Origin: an uncultured Saprospiraceae bacterium | GTDB taxonomy: Bacteria; Bacteroidota; Bacteroidia; Chitinophagales; Saprospiraceae | Assembly: GCA_937924805.1 (NCBI GenBank) | Contig: CALDTZ010000012.1 | Coordinates: 1-64,000, forward strand | Length of the DNA: 64,000 nt | Direction: 5' to 3' | In this document: positions 37,004-47,270 of the stretch, one piece after another | How positions within the stretch are numbered: position 1 is the first letter of the stretch | How the letters are laid out: the number at the start of each line of letters is the position of its first letter | The notes under the pieces: generated by a model | Databases searched by the model: none | Seen by the model: only the letters and a program-made list of their open reading frames with translations | What the model was told of the DNA's origin: nothing | Translations under genes and position numbers: made by a program

Positions 37004-37762
37004 ATGAAGACTATTTTAGTAGATGATGAACTAAATAGCTTAGAGATCATGCAATATGATTTAGAGCAATTAAACGCTGATATTGACATTATTGGAAGCT
37101 TTAGTAATCCTATTGAAGCCTTAAAAGTGATCAATAAATTGAAACCGGAGCTCATAATTCTGGATATTGAAATGCCGAATCTTAATGGCTTTGAAATGCT
37201 TGATTTACTTCCAGATTTGGAATCTTACAAAATCATTTTTGCGACGGCATATAACCAGTATGCTATTAAAGCATTTAAGTATTTAGCTGTTGACTACATT
37301 TTAAAACCTGTTTCTTTAGAAGATTTGAAAAATGCAATCGATCTTGCTAAAAGCACTTCAAGAAGACTACAGAAAAAGGAAATTGATATTTTAAAGTCAA
37401 GTCTATCTGAAGGAGATAATAAAGCGGAATTGCTTGTTGTTTCTACAACTGAAGGATACAAACAAATGAAAGTAAAAGAAATTGTTCGATGTCAATCATC
37501 AAATAATTATACTGAAATTTATCTAGTGGATAATACAAAAATATTAGTTTCTAAGACATTAAAATATTTTGATGAAATGTTAGATTCTATGGGCTTTTTA
37601 AGAGTACATCAATCTCATCTTATTCAAGCAGAATGTATAGATAGCTACCACAAAAATGATGGAGGATTTATTAAAATGAAAGATGGTGCAACCATCAGTG
37701 TTTCAAGAGCAAAGAAAAATTTTGTTCAAGATTATTTTAAGAACTTAAGTATTAATCATTAA
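37004..37762 (+). CDS. LytTR-family response regulator
   Basis: This 252-residue regulator has a receiver domain with the acidic pocket VDDE (residues 6-9), phospho-Asp54 (LILDIEMPNLNGF... region), the TAYNQYAIKAF switch and the DYILKPV Lys. A LytTR DNA-binding domain occupies about 140-250 (VVSTTEGYKQMKVKEIVR, FLRVHQSHLI, ISVSRAKK). It probably takes phosphate from one of the two LytS-type kinases beside it and controls nearby envelope genes. It converges on the second kinase with only 4 bases between stops. Confidence 0.94.
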   Translation: MKTILVDDELNSLEIMQYDLEQLNADIDIIGSFSNPIEALKVINKLKPELIILDIEMPNLNGFEMLDLLPDLESYKIIFATAYNQYAIKAFKYLAVDYILKPVSLEDLKNAIDLAKSTSRRLQKKEIDILKSSLSEGDNKAELLVVSTTEGYKQMKVKEIVRCQSSNNYTEIYLVDNTKILVSKTLKYFDEMLDSMGFLRVHQSHLIQAECIDSYHKNDGGFIKMKDGATISVSRAKKNFVQDYFKNLSINH

Positions 37763-37766
37763 TTCA

Positions 37767-39701
37767 TTACTTACGAACAACAGGTAATTTTAAAACTACT
37801 TTTGTTCCTTCATCTCCAAGCTCTTTTTTGTGTGTTACTTCGAAACTAAATACACCATTATAAAATTTTTCAATAGCTTTTAGTCTTTCTTCCGTAATAC
37901 GAGTACCCAAAGAAATGTGACCTGATCGATTACTAACATTACCTAACGGAAAACCTAGCCCATTATCATCAATCTCACATATAATATGACTTGAATCATT
38001 AATAATATAGCTGATCCGTAATTGTCTTTCTCCATTGATTTTAGGTGATAAACCATGCCATATCGCATTTTCTACAAATGGTTGAATAAGCATCGGCGGA
38101 ATCATTATATTAGATAAATCAGCATGCTTATCATAAATAATCTTATAATTGATTGAGTTGTTCAGTCTTTTGTTTTCTAAGGCGCAATAATTTTTTATCC
38201 ATTGGATATTTTCACTTAGTGGAATCATATCTTTTGCCGAGTTTTCAAGAACCCCCCTGATAAGTGTTGAGAATTCACTTAAATATGCGATTGAAGCATT
38301 TTGGTCATTACGAATAAAAAATGACTTGATAGAATTTAGACTATTAAAAATAAAATGAGGATTCATCTGAGAGCGTAATAGATTCATTTGAGATTTTGAA
38401 AGAGCTAATTCTTTAGTTCGTTCTAAATAGGCAAGATGTTTTTCTTGTGTTTTTTTCCAACGTTTAAATTTCCAGAAAAAGAATAGACTCAGCAAACTTG
38501 AAAGGAATAATACAGTAAACAAAATAAACCTACTTCGATTAGATTTTGATGTAAGTTTTTGACTTTCTAGTTCAAGAGTATTTATTAGTTTCTCGCTTTC
38601 TTTTGCCTCTTTGGATTTAATTTCTCCATACTCCACTATACCAGTTAAACTATCTCTTATTATGTTTGCTTTTTCTATAAGTTCAAGTGATTCTTTGTAA
38701 TTCCCTAGCTTTTTAATAAGAAGTGATTTTTGTTTGAGAATATCTACATGTAAGGTTGAATTTGGTCTTACATATTTCATAGCTTTTTCGATATAAATTA
38801 AGGATGTATCGATAGTAAGATTTGTTGTAATTTCTGATTTTGTTAAATAGGCGAATGATTTAAGTTTAATATTGTTATGTTTCTCAGCAATTACGATGCT
38901 TTTGTCTATGTAGAAAATGGCTGAATCGATTAGGTTATATTGATTAAATGCTTTTGCCATTAGCATATATGCTGGGCCAATTTCAGAGTCGGAATGATTA
39001 GAAATATCTTCTAAAACTGTAAGCCTTGCATATTTTAATGTAGAATCAATTTGTTTTTCTTTTTCAAAAAAAGCACTCAAATTTAGATACATATATGATA
39101 TGTTATCTCCACAATTATGTTGATTTTTTAAAACAATTGCCTCTTGGATTAGTGTTGCTGTTTCTACTTCATTTCCAAACATTTTGTACAACTTAGCTAT
39201 GTTGTGAGTCATGGTTGCCATTTGGCAATAGTCCTTTAGTTTTCGATAGATTAGTTGAGCTTTTTGGAAATACTCTAAAGATTCAACTTCTCTTCCTTCA
39301 TATAAAATTCCTATTCCATAAAGATTGTTTAACCTAGCTAATTCATTAGAGTACAATTTGTTGTCTATTTGAGACAAACCTTTTTGAGCATAGATTTTTA
39401 CTGAATCATATCTTGAAAATGTTACCAAATTTACATTTCCATGAATGATATGTGATCTTACAATAGATATAGTATCTTGATTTTTTTTACCAATGTTGCT
39501 TAATATTGAAGCATACCTTAAGGAATTATGAACCTCTCCTCTAGGTAGGGCACTAGCTAAATCCCATACAGATCTTAATATACAGCTGTCGGATTGACAA
39601 TTAATATATACTTTTTCTAATTCGGTTGGTTCTGTTGAAGAATCAAATCCATATAATAGAAAAGAACTTAGGCAAAATAGGATAGAATAAGCAAACTTCA
39701 T
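37767..39701 (-). CDS. TPR-containing LytS-type sensor histidine kinase
   Basis: This 644-residue kinase has a signal peptide or N-terminal anchor (MKFAYSILFCLSSFLLYGFD), a periplasmic set of TPR-like helices (about 30-370), a membrane helix near 393-413 (FILFTVLFLSSLLSLFFF) and a His_kinase domain. The phospho-His motif is RSQMNPHFIFNSLNSIKSFF. The ATP-binding site is complete: PPMLIQPFVENAIWHGL and DDNGLGFPLG. It is thus the intact counterpart of the degenerate kinase upstream of the response regulator. TPR-LytS kinases are frequent in Bacteroidota. The stimulus is unknown. Confidence 0.92.
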   Translation of the reverse strand: MKFAYSILFCLSSFLLYGFDSSTEPTELEKVYINCQSDSCILRSVWDLASALPRGEVHNSLRYASILSNIGKKNQDTISIVRSHIIHGNVNLVTFSRYDSVKIYAQKGLSQIDNKLYSNELARLNNLYGIGILYEGREVESLEYFQKAQLIYRKLKDYCQMATMTHNIAKLYKMFGNEVETATLIQEAIVLKNQHNCGDNISYMYLNLSAFFEKEKQIDSTLKYARLTVLEDISNHSDSEIGPAYMLMAKAFNQYNLIDSAIFYIDKSIVIAEKHNNIKLKSFAYLTKSEITTNLTIDTSLIYIEKAMKYVRPNSTLHVDILKQKSLLIKKLGNYKESLELIEKANIIRDSLTGIVEYGEIKSKEAKESEKLINTLELESQKLTSKSNRSRFILFTVLFLSSLLSLFFFWKFKRWKKTQEKHLAYLERTKELALSKSQMNLLRSQMNPHFIFNSLNSIKSFFIRNDQNASIAYLSEFSTLIRGVLENSAKDMIPLSENIQWIKNYCALENKRLNNSINYKIIYDKHADLSNIMIPPMLIQPFVENAIWHGLSPKINGERQLRISYIINDSSHIICEIDDNGLGFPLGNVSNRSGHISLGTRITEERLKAIEKFYNGVFSFEVTHKKELGDEGTKVVLKLPVVRK

Positions 39702-40015
39702 ATGTATCTAAATGTATAGATTTTCTAAGATAACTTCCTCGTAATTAGATGAACAAAATTCTTAAGGTTAATATTATCACATCCATATGTAAACGATATT
39801 TAGATAGGCGCACATTCATGATACTGTCTAAGAGTGGATTAACTTATTAATACGAGTAAATCCAGAAAATTGAGCCAAATCCTAATCTAAATCTACTGCT
39901 TAATAATTCGGGCGCATAAAATCACCTTTCTAGTAATATGTTTGAAATATCAATGTGAATTAAATCACAAGATTTATATGATTCAATATTATCATCATTT
40001 AAAATAAAATCTATT
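39702..40015. other. Intergenic region between divergent genes
   Basis: These 314 AT-rich bases lie between the TPR kinase and the collagen-like gene. A TATGTTTG element at 39937 is the only recognisable signal. No RNA or gene is seen. Confidence 0.6.
39937..39944 (+). promoter_or_regulatory. Possible -7 element of the collagen-like protein gene
   Basis: TATGTTTG fits TAnnTTTG exactly, 71 bases before the ATG. No -33 element at the standard distance. Confidence 0.35.
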
Positions 40016-43000
40016 ATGAAGTATTTGAGCACCATTATTTTATTGTTAATTAGTTGGACTATTTCAGCACAGATAGTACCACAGGGATTTAATTACCAAG
40101 GAGTAGCTAGGGATATTGATAATGTTGCCTTTACGAATCAAACCATAGCTTTGCAAATATCTCTAGTAGACCAAGCAAATGGGGTTGTACATTATTCCGA
40201 ACGTCATGAGGTAATAACTTCTGACTTGGGAGTTTTTAGTATTGTCATAGGACAAGGAGATCTAGTTGAAGGAGGTTTTGAAAGTGTTGATTGGGGTGGT
40301 GCCGAAATTTTTATTAGAACAGAAATTGATCCTGAAGGGGGCGAAGATTATATAAATCTAGGGGAAAATAAATTGTTTTCTGTGCCTTACGCTTTATTTG
40401 CTGCGAGTGGAGGGCAAGGAGAAACAGGTCCTCAAGGTCCTCAAGGTGAGCCTGGTATACAAGGCATACCGGGAGAGCAGGGAGCCCAAGGTATGGAGGG
40501 TATACAAGGAGAACAGGGTGAACAGGGAGAAAAGGGAGAACAGGGAGAACAGGGACTTCAAGGTCCACAAGGTGAAAAGGGTACAGGTATTAATGTACGA
40601 GGATCTGTATCAGACTTAACCGAGTTGCCATCTAATGCATCAATCGGAGATTTATTTATCACTCAAAATGATGGACATGGACACATTTGGAATGGAACTG
40701 AATTTGATGATATTGGAGAAATAAAAGGACCAAGTGGAGAAACAGGTCCGCAAGGAATTATTGGACTTCAAGGGCCCCAAGGTGAAAAAGGGAACAAAGG
40801 AGAATCAGGCGAACAAGGACTAACAGGACCTCAAGGCGAACAGGGACCGATCGGACCGCAAGGCGAAGAGGGACCGACCGGACCACAAGGCGAACAGGGT
40901 ATACCAGGAATTGCTGGAGAAATGGGTTTGCAAGGTGAAAAGGGAGTTAAAGGTGATACAGGAAGTACAGGTCCACAGGGAGAACAAGGTCCAATCGGTC
41001 CTGAAGGCCCATCGGGTAATTATATTGGAGGTAATGGAATAGAAATTTCAGGGGATGTAATTTCTGCTTTGGATGGGTCCAATAGTAATGAGTTACAAAC
41101 TTTAAGTTTGAATGGAGCAGTATTAAGTCTTTCAAATGGCGGAATGATTGATCTTTCAGATATCTCCAATGGGTTAGAATTGCCATATTACAATGAAACA
41201 AATGAGAATGAATCTGCTTTTCATATTCATAGTGATGCTGGGTCAACAAATTTTGCGGTCGTTGGTACTAGTGGAATAGCTGTTGAAGATTTAGATGTCG
41301 TATCAGGTGGTATTCTTGGTGCAAGCGACAATAGTCATGGGGTAGTAGGAATTTCAGATTATGGTGAAGGAGCAGGAGTGATAGGACTCGCTGACCAAGA
41401 AATGGCTACTGGGGTTATAGGATCTAGTAGACAAGGTGTTGGAGGTTTTTTTTATACCACGAATATTGGTACAGCTGCTCTAGCAACGGGGATTGGGAAT
41501 GTAGGTTTTGGGACAATTTCACCCACTGATAAAGTAGAAATTATGGATGATGAAAATACAACACTATCACTTAATGGAATAAATAGTGAAGGAAAAGCTA
41601 ATATAAAATTTAAAGGAATTTTAGAAAATGAATACTTGCAATCTTATGATTTAGAATCAAATTTTCCGAGTATAAATGAAAGTAGTTTTTCGATCAAACA
41701 TCACGAAGAATCTATTGGACTTGATAATGAGTATGACCTTTATTCTATTAAAGGAATAAACACAGGTATTGCAGGACCTCTTGTTTTTAATCATATTTGG
41801 AATGGGTTTGCTCATATGGATCGATTTCTAACCATTGAAGGCAGAGGTCAAAACTATGCTAACCTTCAATTTTATCCTAGCAGTCATGACGGTGTCGCAA
41901 GAGTAATGAATTGGGAGTCCAGTTATAATATAGTGGACGAAGCACATGAGTTAACCTTAAAAAATGTAGCATATGACACGACTTCTGGAATATTATATTA
42001 TGAACCTGTTGACATGTATTCAGCTAAGAGAATGCCATTTGGTAATCAACATGACTTCACTGGTAGAGTAAGTATAAATGCAAATGATAATGAATTTACT
42101 TCTGGTGCAGCCTTTGATTTAGAATTTAAAAATGAAAATGCTAAACATTCCATTTCATACGAGAACTATAAAAATGGTGATAATAAACCCGTTCACACGG
42201 TTGGAGAATTTCTAATTGGGAATGATGGAGGAGGAGCTACATACAATCCATTATATCAAATTATTTCAGACCCACTTGTATCAAGTTCTGGATCAGGAGG
42301 AATCCATTGGCACCACGGCGATATGCAAACTAATTCCCTATTAGTCACTGATTATGCCTTTACGGAAAACTCTTTTCTTGACGCAAAAGTTAATGTTTTA
42401 TGTGAGGAAAATAGTTTTTTGTCCGGTCTCAGCGTAGATAATAATTCAAATAATGCCGCAGCTGCTTTGTTTCAAAATGAATCAGGTAATGCAATTGAGA
42501 CCTTAGGTAATTTAGTCGTTACTTCTAATAATAAATCAACTATTCCACCACAAATAGAAATTAATAGTAATCAATTTTCGCTTGGTAAATTAGCATTTAG
42601 CAATAATATAAATAGTGCAAGATGGAAATTTAATGCGGCAATGTACGAAGGAGATGATGGCGCAAATTATTCTTATTTGGATTTTCAATATCAAAACCAA
42701 GATGTTACAGAAACAGCCTTGTCAATTCTTGGAAACGGAAATGTTGGGATAGGTGTACTTGATCCAGTGGAAGTACTGGAGGTTAACGGAGCGGCTAGAG
42801 TTCAAAATGTAATAAAATTAGGAATAGGAGGTTCCGAAAATTTACCATCAGTAGGACACCTAAATGGAGGTACAAGTCGAAGCCTTATTTTGAATTCTGG
42901 AGGAGCAGGAATATTACAAAATGTAGTTGTTTTGGATTCAGGTAGCGCAAGTAACAATGGATTAAAACCTTCAGGAAGTGTAAATTTAGGTACATCAGCA

Positions 43001-43360
43001 AACAGATGGAAAACAATATGGTCACAAAACCCATTAAACAGTTCTTCTGATAGAAATTTAAAAAAGAATATTAGCCCAATTAGTAGCTCTTTAGACAAGG
43101 TGATGCAGATGAGACCAGTTTCATATCAATGGAAAGAAGACGAAGACCAAAGCACACATATAGGTTTTATTGCTCAAGAAATGGAAGAAGTCCTTCCTGA
43201 AATAGTCCAAGCACCACAAGTGGTAAGAAATGGTAAGGGTGAAAACATTGAAACTCATTACTCGATGTCATATGGTGAATTAATTCCTGTTTTAACCCAA
43301 GCTATTCAGGAGTTAAATGAGGAAGTAAAAATGCTAAAAGAAGAATTAGCTAAAAAATAA
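40016..43360 (+). CDS. Collagen-like fibre protein with C-terminal S74 chaperone domain
   Basis: This 1114-residue exported protein has a signal peptide (ending WTISAQ), an N-terminal domain of a common Bacteroidota type ([25 protein letters not shown]), and two blocks of Gly-X-Y triplets: 18 triplets near residues 135-188 and about 33 near 238-336. A long beta-rich stalk follows. The C-terminus has [33 protein letters not shown] and a final coiled coil ([17 protein letters not shown]). That is the Peptidase_S74 intramolecular chaperone of phage tail fibres, which assembles trimers and then may cut itself off. It is probably a trimeric surface fibre. Confidence 0.9.
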   Translation: MKYLSTIILLLISWTISAQIVPQGFNYQGVARDIDNVAFTNQTIALQISLVDQANGVVHYSERHEVITSDLGVFSIVIGQGDLVEGGFESVDWGGAEIFIRTEIDPEGGEDYINLGENKLFSVPYALFAASGGQGETGPQGPQGEPGIQGIPGEQGAQGMEGIQGEQGEQGEKGEQGEQGLQGPQGEKGTGINVRGSVSDLTELPSNASIGDLFITQNDGHGHIWNGTEFDDIGEIKGPSGETGPQGIIGLQGPQGEKGNKGESGEQGLTGPQGEQGPIGPQGEEGPTGPQGEQGIPGIAGEMGLQGEKGVKGDTGSTGPQGEQGPIGPEGPSGNYIGGNGIEISGDVISALDGSNSNELQTLSLNGAVLSLSNGGMIDLSDISNGLELPYYNETNENESAFHIHSDAGSTNFAVVGTSGIAVEDLDVVSGGILGASDNSHGVVGISDYGEGAGVIGLADQEMATGVIGSSRQGVGGFFYTTNIGTAALATGIGNVGFGTISPTDKVEIMDDENTTLSLNGINSEGKANIKFKGILENEYLQSYDLESNFPSINESSFSIKHHEESIGLDNEYDLYSIKGINTGIAGPLVFNHIWNGFAHMDRFLTIEGRGQNYANLQFYPSSHDGVARVMNWESSYNIVDEAHELTLKNVAYDTTSGILYYEPVDMYSAKRMPFGNQHDFTGRVSINANDNEFTSGAAFDLEFKNENAKHSISYENYKNGDNKPVHTVGEFLIGNDGGGATYNPLYQIISDPLVSSSGSGGIHWHHGDMQTNSLLVTDYAFTENSFLDAKVNVLCEENSFLSGLSVDNNSNNAAAALFQNESGNAIETLGNLVVTSNNKSTIPPQIEINSNQFSLGKLAFSNNINSARWKFNAAMYEGDDGANYSYLDFQYQNQDVTETALSILGNGNVGIGVLDPVEVLEVNGAARVQNVIKLGIGGSENLPSVGHLNGGTSRSLILNSGGAGILQNVVVLDSGSASNNGLKPSGSVNLGTSANRWKTIWSQNPLNSSSDRNLKKNISPISSSLDKVMQMRPVSYQWKEDEDQSTHIGFIAQEMEEVLPEIVQAPQVVRNGKGENIETHYSMSYGELIPVLTQAIQELNEEVKMLKEELAKK
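40412..40584 (+). repeat. First collagen-type Gly-X-Y repeat block
   Basis: This is a 9-base-periodic region (GGN at every third codon) that encodes 18 Gly-X-Y triplets rich in GEQ, GPQ and GEK. It is more GC-rich than its surroundings. Confidence 0.9.
40727..41020 (+). repeat. Second collagen-type Gly-X-Y repeat block
   Basis: About 33 Gly-X-Y triplets with repeated [15 protein letters not shown] units. DNA-level repeats (GGACCGATCGGACCGCAAGG and relatives) suggest recent expansion by slippage or recombination. Confidence 0.9.
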
Positions 43361-43413
43361 TTAAATAACTTTTGGAATAATATAATCCTTATTACGAATT
43401 AAAAACAAAAATT

Positions 43414-43890
43414 ATGAACATGATACATTCTATGTTGTTGCTAGCCAGTCTTTTAATAACTTCTTGCACATCCAATAATAACGAAGTTTTAAACAATCAA
43501 GAAGATTTTTTGAAAATTGGTGATAAAACATATATTATTTCAAACCATGCAGCATCTCCTGATGTAACAAATGGGACAAACAATTGGGCGCTAACTTTTT
43601 TAGCAGAAGATGATCAAAGTATCGAAACTATAATTACTGGTGTCCTTCTTTATAATCCAAATATTGATGGTGCAAATTTGCATGTTACAGTGAATGAAAG
43701 CGGTCAATTAACACAATATGTTTCGGTATGCGATCTAGATATACCAGAAGACGAGAGTTTATTACTAAATCCCAACCTTGATTTATCGATAACTAATTCA
43801 TTTGTGGATCAAGTTTTTGAAGTGTGTCTACTAAATCAAGCTGGTTTATTGGAGGGTCCATTTAATGCTGAGCTTAGAATTAATAACTAA
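43414..43890 (+). CDS. Small lipoprotein of unknown function
   Basis: This 158-residue protein has a lipoprotein signal with lipobox LITSC and an Asn-rich linker after the Cys. The mature domain is beta-rich with TNGTNNWALTFLAEDD and GVLLYNPNIDG. I do not recognise the family. It follows the collagen-like gene by 53 bases. The stop is 58 bases before the ATG of the next gene, whose frame is open into this gene. Confidence 0.75.
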   Translation: MNMIHSMLLLASLLITSCTSNNNEVLNNQEDFLKIGDKTYIISNHAASPDVTNGTNNWALTFLAEDDQSIETIITGVLLYNPNIDGANLHVTVNESGQLTQYVSVCDLDIPEDESLLLNPNLDLSITNSFVDQVFEVCLLNQAGLLEGPFNAELRINN

Positions 43891-43948
43891 TACTAAATTA
43901 GTTTATACACCATCGTTTATTCGTTATTTAGAAATCAAGAATGTTAAC

Positions 43949-45781
43949 ATGAAAAAAAGTTTATCAAACATATTTCTTCTATTAATATCTATTTGTTTGT
44001 TTGTAAACCTTGGAATTACACAAAGTGATTGTGAAATGCAAATAGGAACAAATTTCGATATTGTTGGAGCTTGTGGGGTCCACAAAGACCTTAAAATATC
44101 TTCAACTCATTTTTTTACTCGTAATGAAATTTACCTTGAAGATGGAAACGATTGGGACTCTGGATTGGCCGAAACAATGAGTCAAGATGATGCAGGATAT
44201 CCCCTTGAGGTACCATTTGTACACCCACTAACAGGAGAAAATCAAATAGTTGCTTTTACAGTTGGTGGCTATCAGCAAAACTATGAAACGGGTGATTACG
44301 TTATGCTTTACGATGGAAATGGAAGTTTTCAATTTGCCAATTGGACAGCGCAAACAGTTACTTCGGAAGAGCCTGGAAGAATAGAATTTACGATCAATGA
44401 AGTGGATGAAAACGGCATTCATATCGAGATGTTAAGTTCAATGTTGGATAATCATGTTAACAATATCAGAATTGTAAGAATTATCTATGAAGGTGATTTT
44501 GAAACGGCCCCCTTCTTACCTCAGTTTGAAGAAAAGGCTAACAATTTTGTTTCTTTTAGATTTATGGATTGGATGTATACTAACCATACTGATGTTAGTC
44601 AATGGGAAGAAAGAACAAAAGCTAATTTCCACACCCAGGAAGATGACGAGAAAGGTGCCTCTTGGGAATTAGTTATCGAGTTGTGTAATTACTTCAATAT
44701 TGACCCTTGGATAAATGTACCTCATCAAGCAAATGGCGAATACATAGATTCGATGGCTACTTTATTTAATACTGAATTAGATACTAATTTAACGATCTAT
44801 TTAGAGTATTCAAATGAATGCTGGAATTGGATTTTTGAACAAACATATTGGCTAGATAGTGTGCCACCATTTCCGGGCAATATTGGAAGAAATTATGGTT
44901 ATTATGCGAATGAAGTATTTACCAGATGGGATAATGTATTTAGTGGACAAGAAGATCGTATCGAAATGATTCTTGCCGGTCACGATTACTTCGTATTGGA
45001 GGCATTAGATTACACGGATGGTCAAGCTACAACTGATTTGGTAGATTTAGTCTCTTATCCCGGGTATGTGGCGTTAAATGAAGGCAATTATGATACTTTA
45101 AACGCTTATGGAAATGCAGCAACCGCAGAGCAGGTCCTTGCAATGTTGAATGAAAACAAAAGCACAGATTTTTATTGGATGAACGAATTCAAAACACTTG
45201 TTTCAGATGTTTATGAAAAAGATTTTGTCATGTATGAAGGTGGGCAACACATTACTCCAGAATGGTTTGGATTAGACACATCTTATAATCAAGCGTTGTA
45301 TGATGCTCAATTACATCCAGGTATGTATTCATTTTATCAAGATATACTCAATTATTATAAAGATACATTAGAAGTAACCTTATTTATGAATTTTACGCTA
45401 AGTTCACTTCAAGAAAATCCATTTGGAAGTTGGGGACTTTTAGATAATGTTTTTCTTGAATCTCCATGGCCAGTAAAATACCAAGCTGTATTGGATTTTA
45501 TTGAGAATTGCGGCCCTGTTGTCGATGCTCATATAGAAGCTGATATTACAAATATAACGATAACACCTAACCCTACCACTGATTATATGTACATAAATGG
45601 TCTTCTTGGATATTATTCCATACATATTATTGATGGTTCGGGTAATATTTATCAAAATCTTACAAATTCTTCATCGTCTATTGGAATCAATATTGAATCT
45701 TTACCTGCAGGAATGTATTTTGTAGTGATTCAACATAATGATCATACTGCGGTATGTACTCAAAAAATTATTAAAATTTAA
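43949..45781 (+). CDS. Glycoside-hydrolase-like secreted protein with T9SS sorting domain
   Basis: This is a 610-residue protein counted from the ATG at 43949, which gives the signal peptide MKKSLSNIFLLLISICLF; the frame is open to 43865 but that start overlaps the lipoprotein. The middle resembles a clan GH-A TIM barrel: NNFVSFRFMDWMYTN, IDPWINVPHQANG, YLEYSNECWNW with a possible acid/base Glu290 after Asn, and VMYEGGQHI with a possible nucleophile Glu430. The end is a T9SS type A domain (ITPNPTTDYMYINGL, LPAGMYFVVIQ). It probably acts on polysaccharide outside the cell. The glycosidase assignment rests on motif positions only. Confidence 0.75.
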   Translation: MKKSLSNIFLLLISICLFVNLGITQSDCEMQIGTNFDIVGACGVHKDLKISSTHFFTRNEIYLEDGNDWDSGLAETMSQDDAGYPLEVPFVHPLTGENQIVAFTVGGYQQNYETGDYVMLYDGNGSFQFANWTAQTVTSEEPGRIEFTINEVDENGIHIEMLSSMLDNHVNNIRIVRIIYEGDFETAPFLPQFEEKANNFVSFRFMDWMYTNHTDVSQWEERTKANFHTQEDDEKGASWELVIELCNYFNIDPWINVPHQANGEYIDSMATLFNTELDTNLTIYLEYSNECWNWIFEQTYWLDSVPPFPGNIGRNYGYYANEVFTRWDNVFSGQEDRIEMILAGHDYFVLEALDYTDGQATTDLVDLVSYPGYVALNEGNYDTLNAYGNAATAEQVLAMLNENKSTDFYWMNEFKTLVSDVYEKDFVMYEGGQHITPEWFGLDTSYNQALYDAQLHPGMYSFYQDILNYYKDTLEVTLFMNFTLSSLQENPFGSWGLLDNVFLESPWPVKYQAVLDFIENCGPVVDAHIEADITNITITPNPTTDYMYINGLLGYYSIHIIDGSGNIYQNLTNSSSSIGINIESLPAGMYFVVIQHNDHTAVCTQKIIKI

Positions 45782-46085
45782 GACCAAAAGTATCTCAACA
45801 CACACACTTTTAGAAACCGGGTTGATAACGTTAAGTCAGTCTTTGTAAATTAATAGTAAACAGTTTAAAATAACAGGAAAGGAAGTTGAAAGTTATTAAT
45901 TTGATGAATTAACTGATTATGAAAATTTCAATATTTAAGAGTTGTTTGTTAAAAGGGGAACGTATTCATATTTATTGAAATCGGGATAATAACCAGTATT
46001 TATATAGGGGGAATACTGAAGAATTATTAGAAAAAGATTGCGTTCTGTATCAATAAAAAATGGTCGAGTGCAGAAATAGCCTTTA
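45782..46085. other. Intergenic region, convergent side
   Basis: These 304 bases lie between the stops of the glycosidase-like gene and the oxidoreductase gene. A 19-codon frame from the ATG at 45919 is present but has no supporting feature. No clear terminator, RNA or repeat is seen. Confidence 0.55.
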
Positions 46086-47060
46086 TTAAATTTTTACGAC
46101 CAATTTGCCGATTACTTTACGATCGATCATCATCTGTATGGCTTTTGGAGATTCACTTAAGTCGAAAGTTTGAGAAATATGTGGTACTAGTAATTTTTCT
46201 AATTGAAGGGTTAATAAGTCCTGGACCATTTTTTTAAATCCTGAGATATCTTTTTTAATATATCCCCCAAGAAAAACCCCCACAATCTGACAGCTTTTTA
46301 ATAATACAAGGTTAAGTGGGAGTTTTGGAATGTTGCCATGCGCAAAACCAACAACAAGATATCTCCCTCCCCAAGAGATCGTTCGAATCGCTTGATTCGT
46401 CACGTCGCCACCAACAGTATCCATAATCATATTGACACCAACATTGTTTGTCATTTTTTTTGCAGTAGATTTTAAATCTTGGGTTGTATAGTTGATTAAA
46501 AAATCAGCACCCATTTGTTTGCAATTTTCAAGTTTTTTGTCGGTAGAAGCAGCGGCTATAACTGTAGCGCCCAATGCCTTTGCAATCTGAATTGCTGCAG
46601 ATCCAACACCACCACTTGCACCTAGGATTAATACCGTTTCTTTCTTTTTTAATTGGCCACGATTAACTAATGCATAATAGGCTGTAGCATATGTATAGAG
46701 AAAAGCAGATGCTTGGTAATAGGTAAGTGAATTCGGTTTTAGAAAACATGTAGATTTATCAATTAGAGTATATTCGGAAAGTCCACCTATTAAAGTGATT
46801 CCCATTACTGGGTCTCCAATCTTAAATTGACTATTGTTTTTTCCAGTTTCAACGATAGTGCCAGAAACATTGCTACCTGGTATGAATGGGAGATCAGGTT
46901 TGAATTGGTATTTACCTTGGATAATTAACGTATCTGGAAAGTTAATACTACAGCCAGACGTTTTTATTAATACTTGATTTTTATTTGGAGTGGGTTTTTG
47001 GACTTCCTCAAAGACAAGAGACTTTGGTTGACCATAATTTTTACAAAGAATAGCTTTCAT
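46086..47060 (-). CDS. NADPH:quinone reductase-like medium-chain oxidoreductase
   Basis: This 324-residue cytosolic enzyme of the zinc-free MDR branch (quinone reductase type) shows MKAILCKNYGQPKSLVFEEV at the start, PFIPGSNVSGTIVETG, and the NADP-binding LILGASGGVGSAAIQIAKAL. The C-terminal VIGKLVVKI is usual. It probably reduces quinones or enones with NADPH; the substrate is not shown by sequence. It has no operon partner. Confidence 0.9.
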   Translation of the reverse strand: MKAILCKNYGQPKSLVFEEVQKPTPNKNQVLIKTSGCSINFPDTLIIQGKYQFKPDLPFIPGSNVSGTIVETGKNNSQFKIGDPVMGITLIGGLSEYTLIDKSTCFLKPNSLTYYQASAFLYTYATAYYALVNRGQLKKKETVLILGASGGVGSAAIQIAKALGATVIAAASTDKKLENCKQMGADFLINYTTQDLKSTAKKMTNNVGVNMIMDTVGGDVTNQAIRTISWGGRYLVVGFAHGNIPKLPLNLVLLKSCQIVGVFLGGYIKKDISGFKKMVQDLLTLQLEKLLVPHISQTFDLSESPKAIQMMIDRKVIGKLVVKI

Positions 47061-47270
47061 ACTTTACAAAGGTATAGTGAAACTTTACTTTTATTGTATT
47101 TTTTTATTCTTGATATTTTAAAATTGACTCTTTTCAATGTAAAACTTAAAGGAAAGCAATAAAATGAAAAACTGAATTTTGATGTTGTTTCAAAACTCAG
47201 TTTTTCGTCATTAAATTGTTAAGTCATTTGAAGTGAGACACACCTCCTAAGGCCAATTTTTTATTAACCT
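47061..47270. other. Intergenic region with a hairpin
   Basis: This stretch carries the hairpin at 47167 and otherwise AT-rich sequence without a gene. The receptor relic begins immediately after it on the minus strand. Confidence 0.5.
47167..47205. terminator. Imperfect hairpin terminator
   Basis: AAAAACTGAATTTTG (47167-47181) pairs with CAAAACTCAGTTTTT (47191-47205) with one mismatch and a 9-base loop. The A and T ends would suit either strand. It lies 65 bases past the stop of the receptor relic. Confidence 0.6.

Noticed and set aside
40412..41020. Regular short DNA repeats that could suggest a CRISPR array
   Set aside because: The period is 9 bases, in frame with Gly-X-Y codons of an expressed protein. 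There are no constant repeats with unique spacers and no cas genes.
43865..43948. Longer N-terminus for the glycosidase-like protein
   Set aside because: It would overlap the lipoprotein gene and hide the signal peptide that starts at 43949.
45919..45978. A 19-codon frame in the gap after the glycosidase-like gene
   Set aside because: Too short to judge, with no promoter, terminator or recognisable peptide feature.
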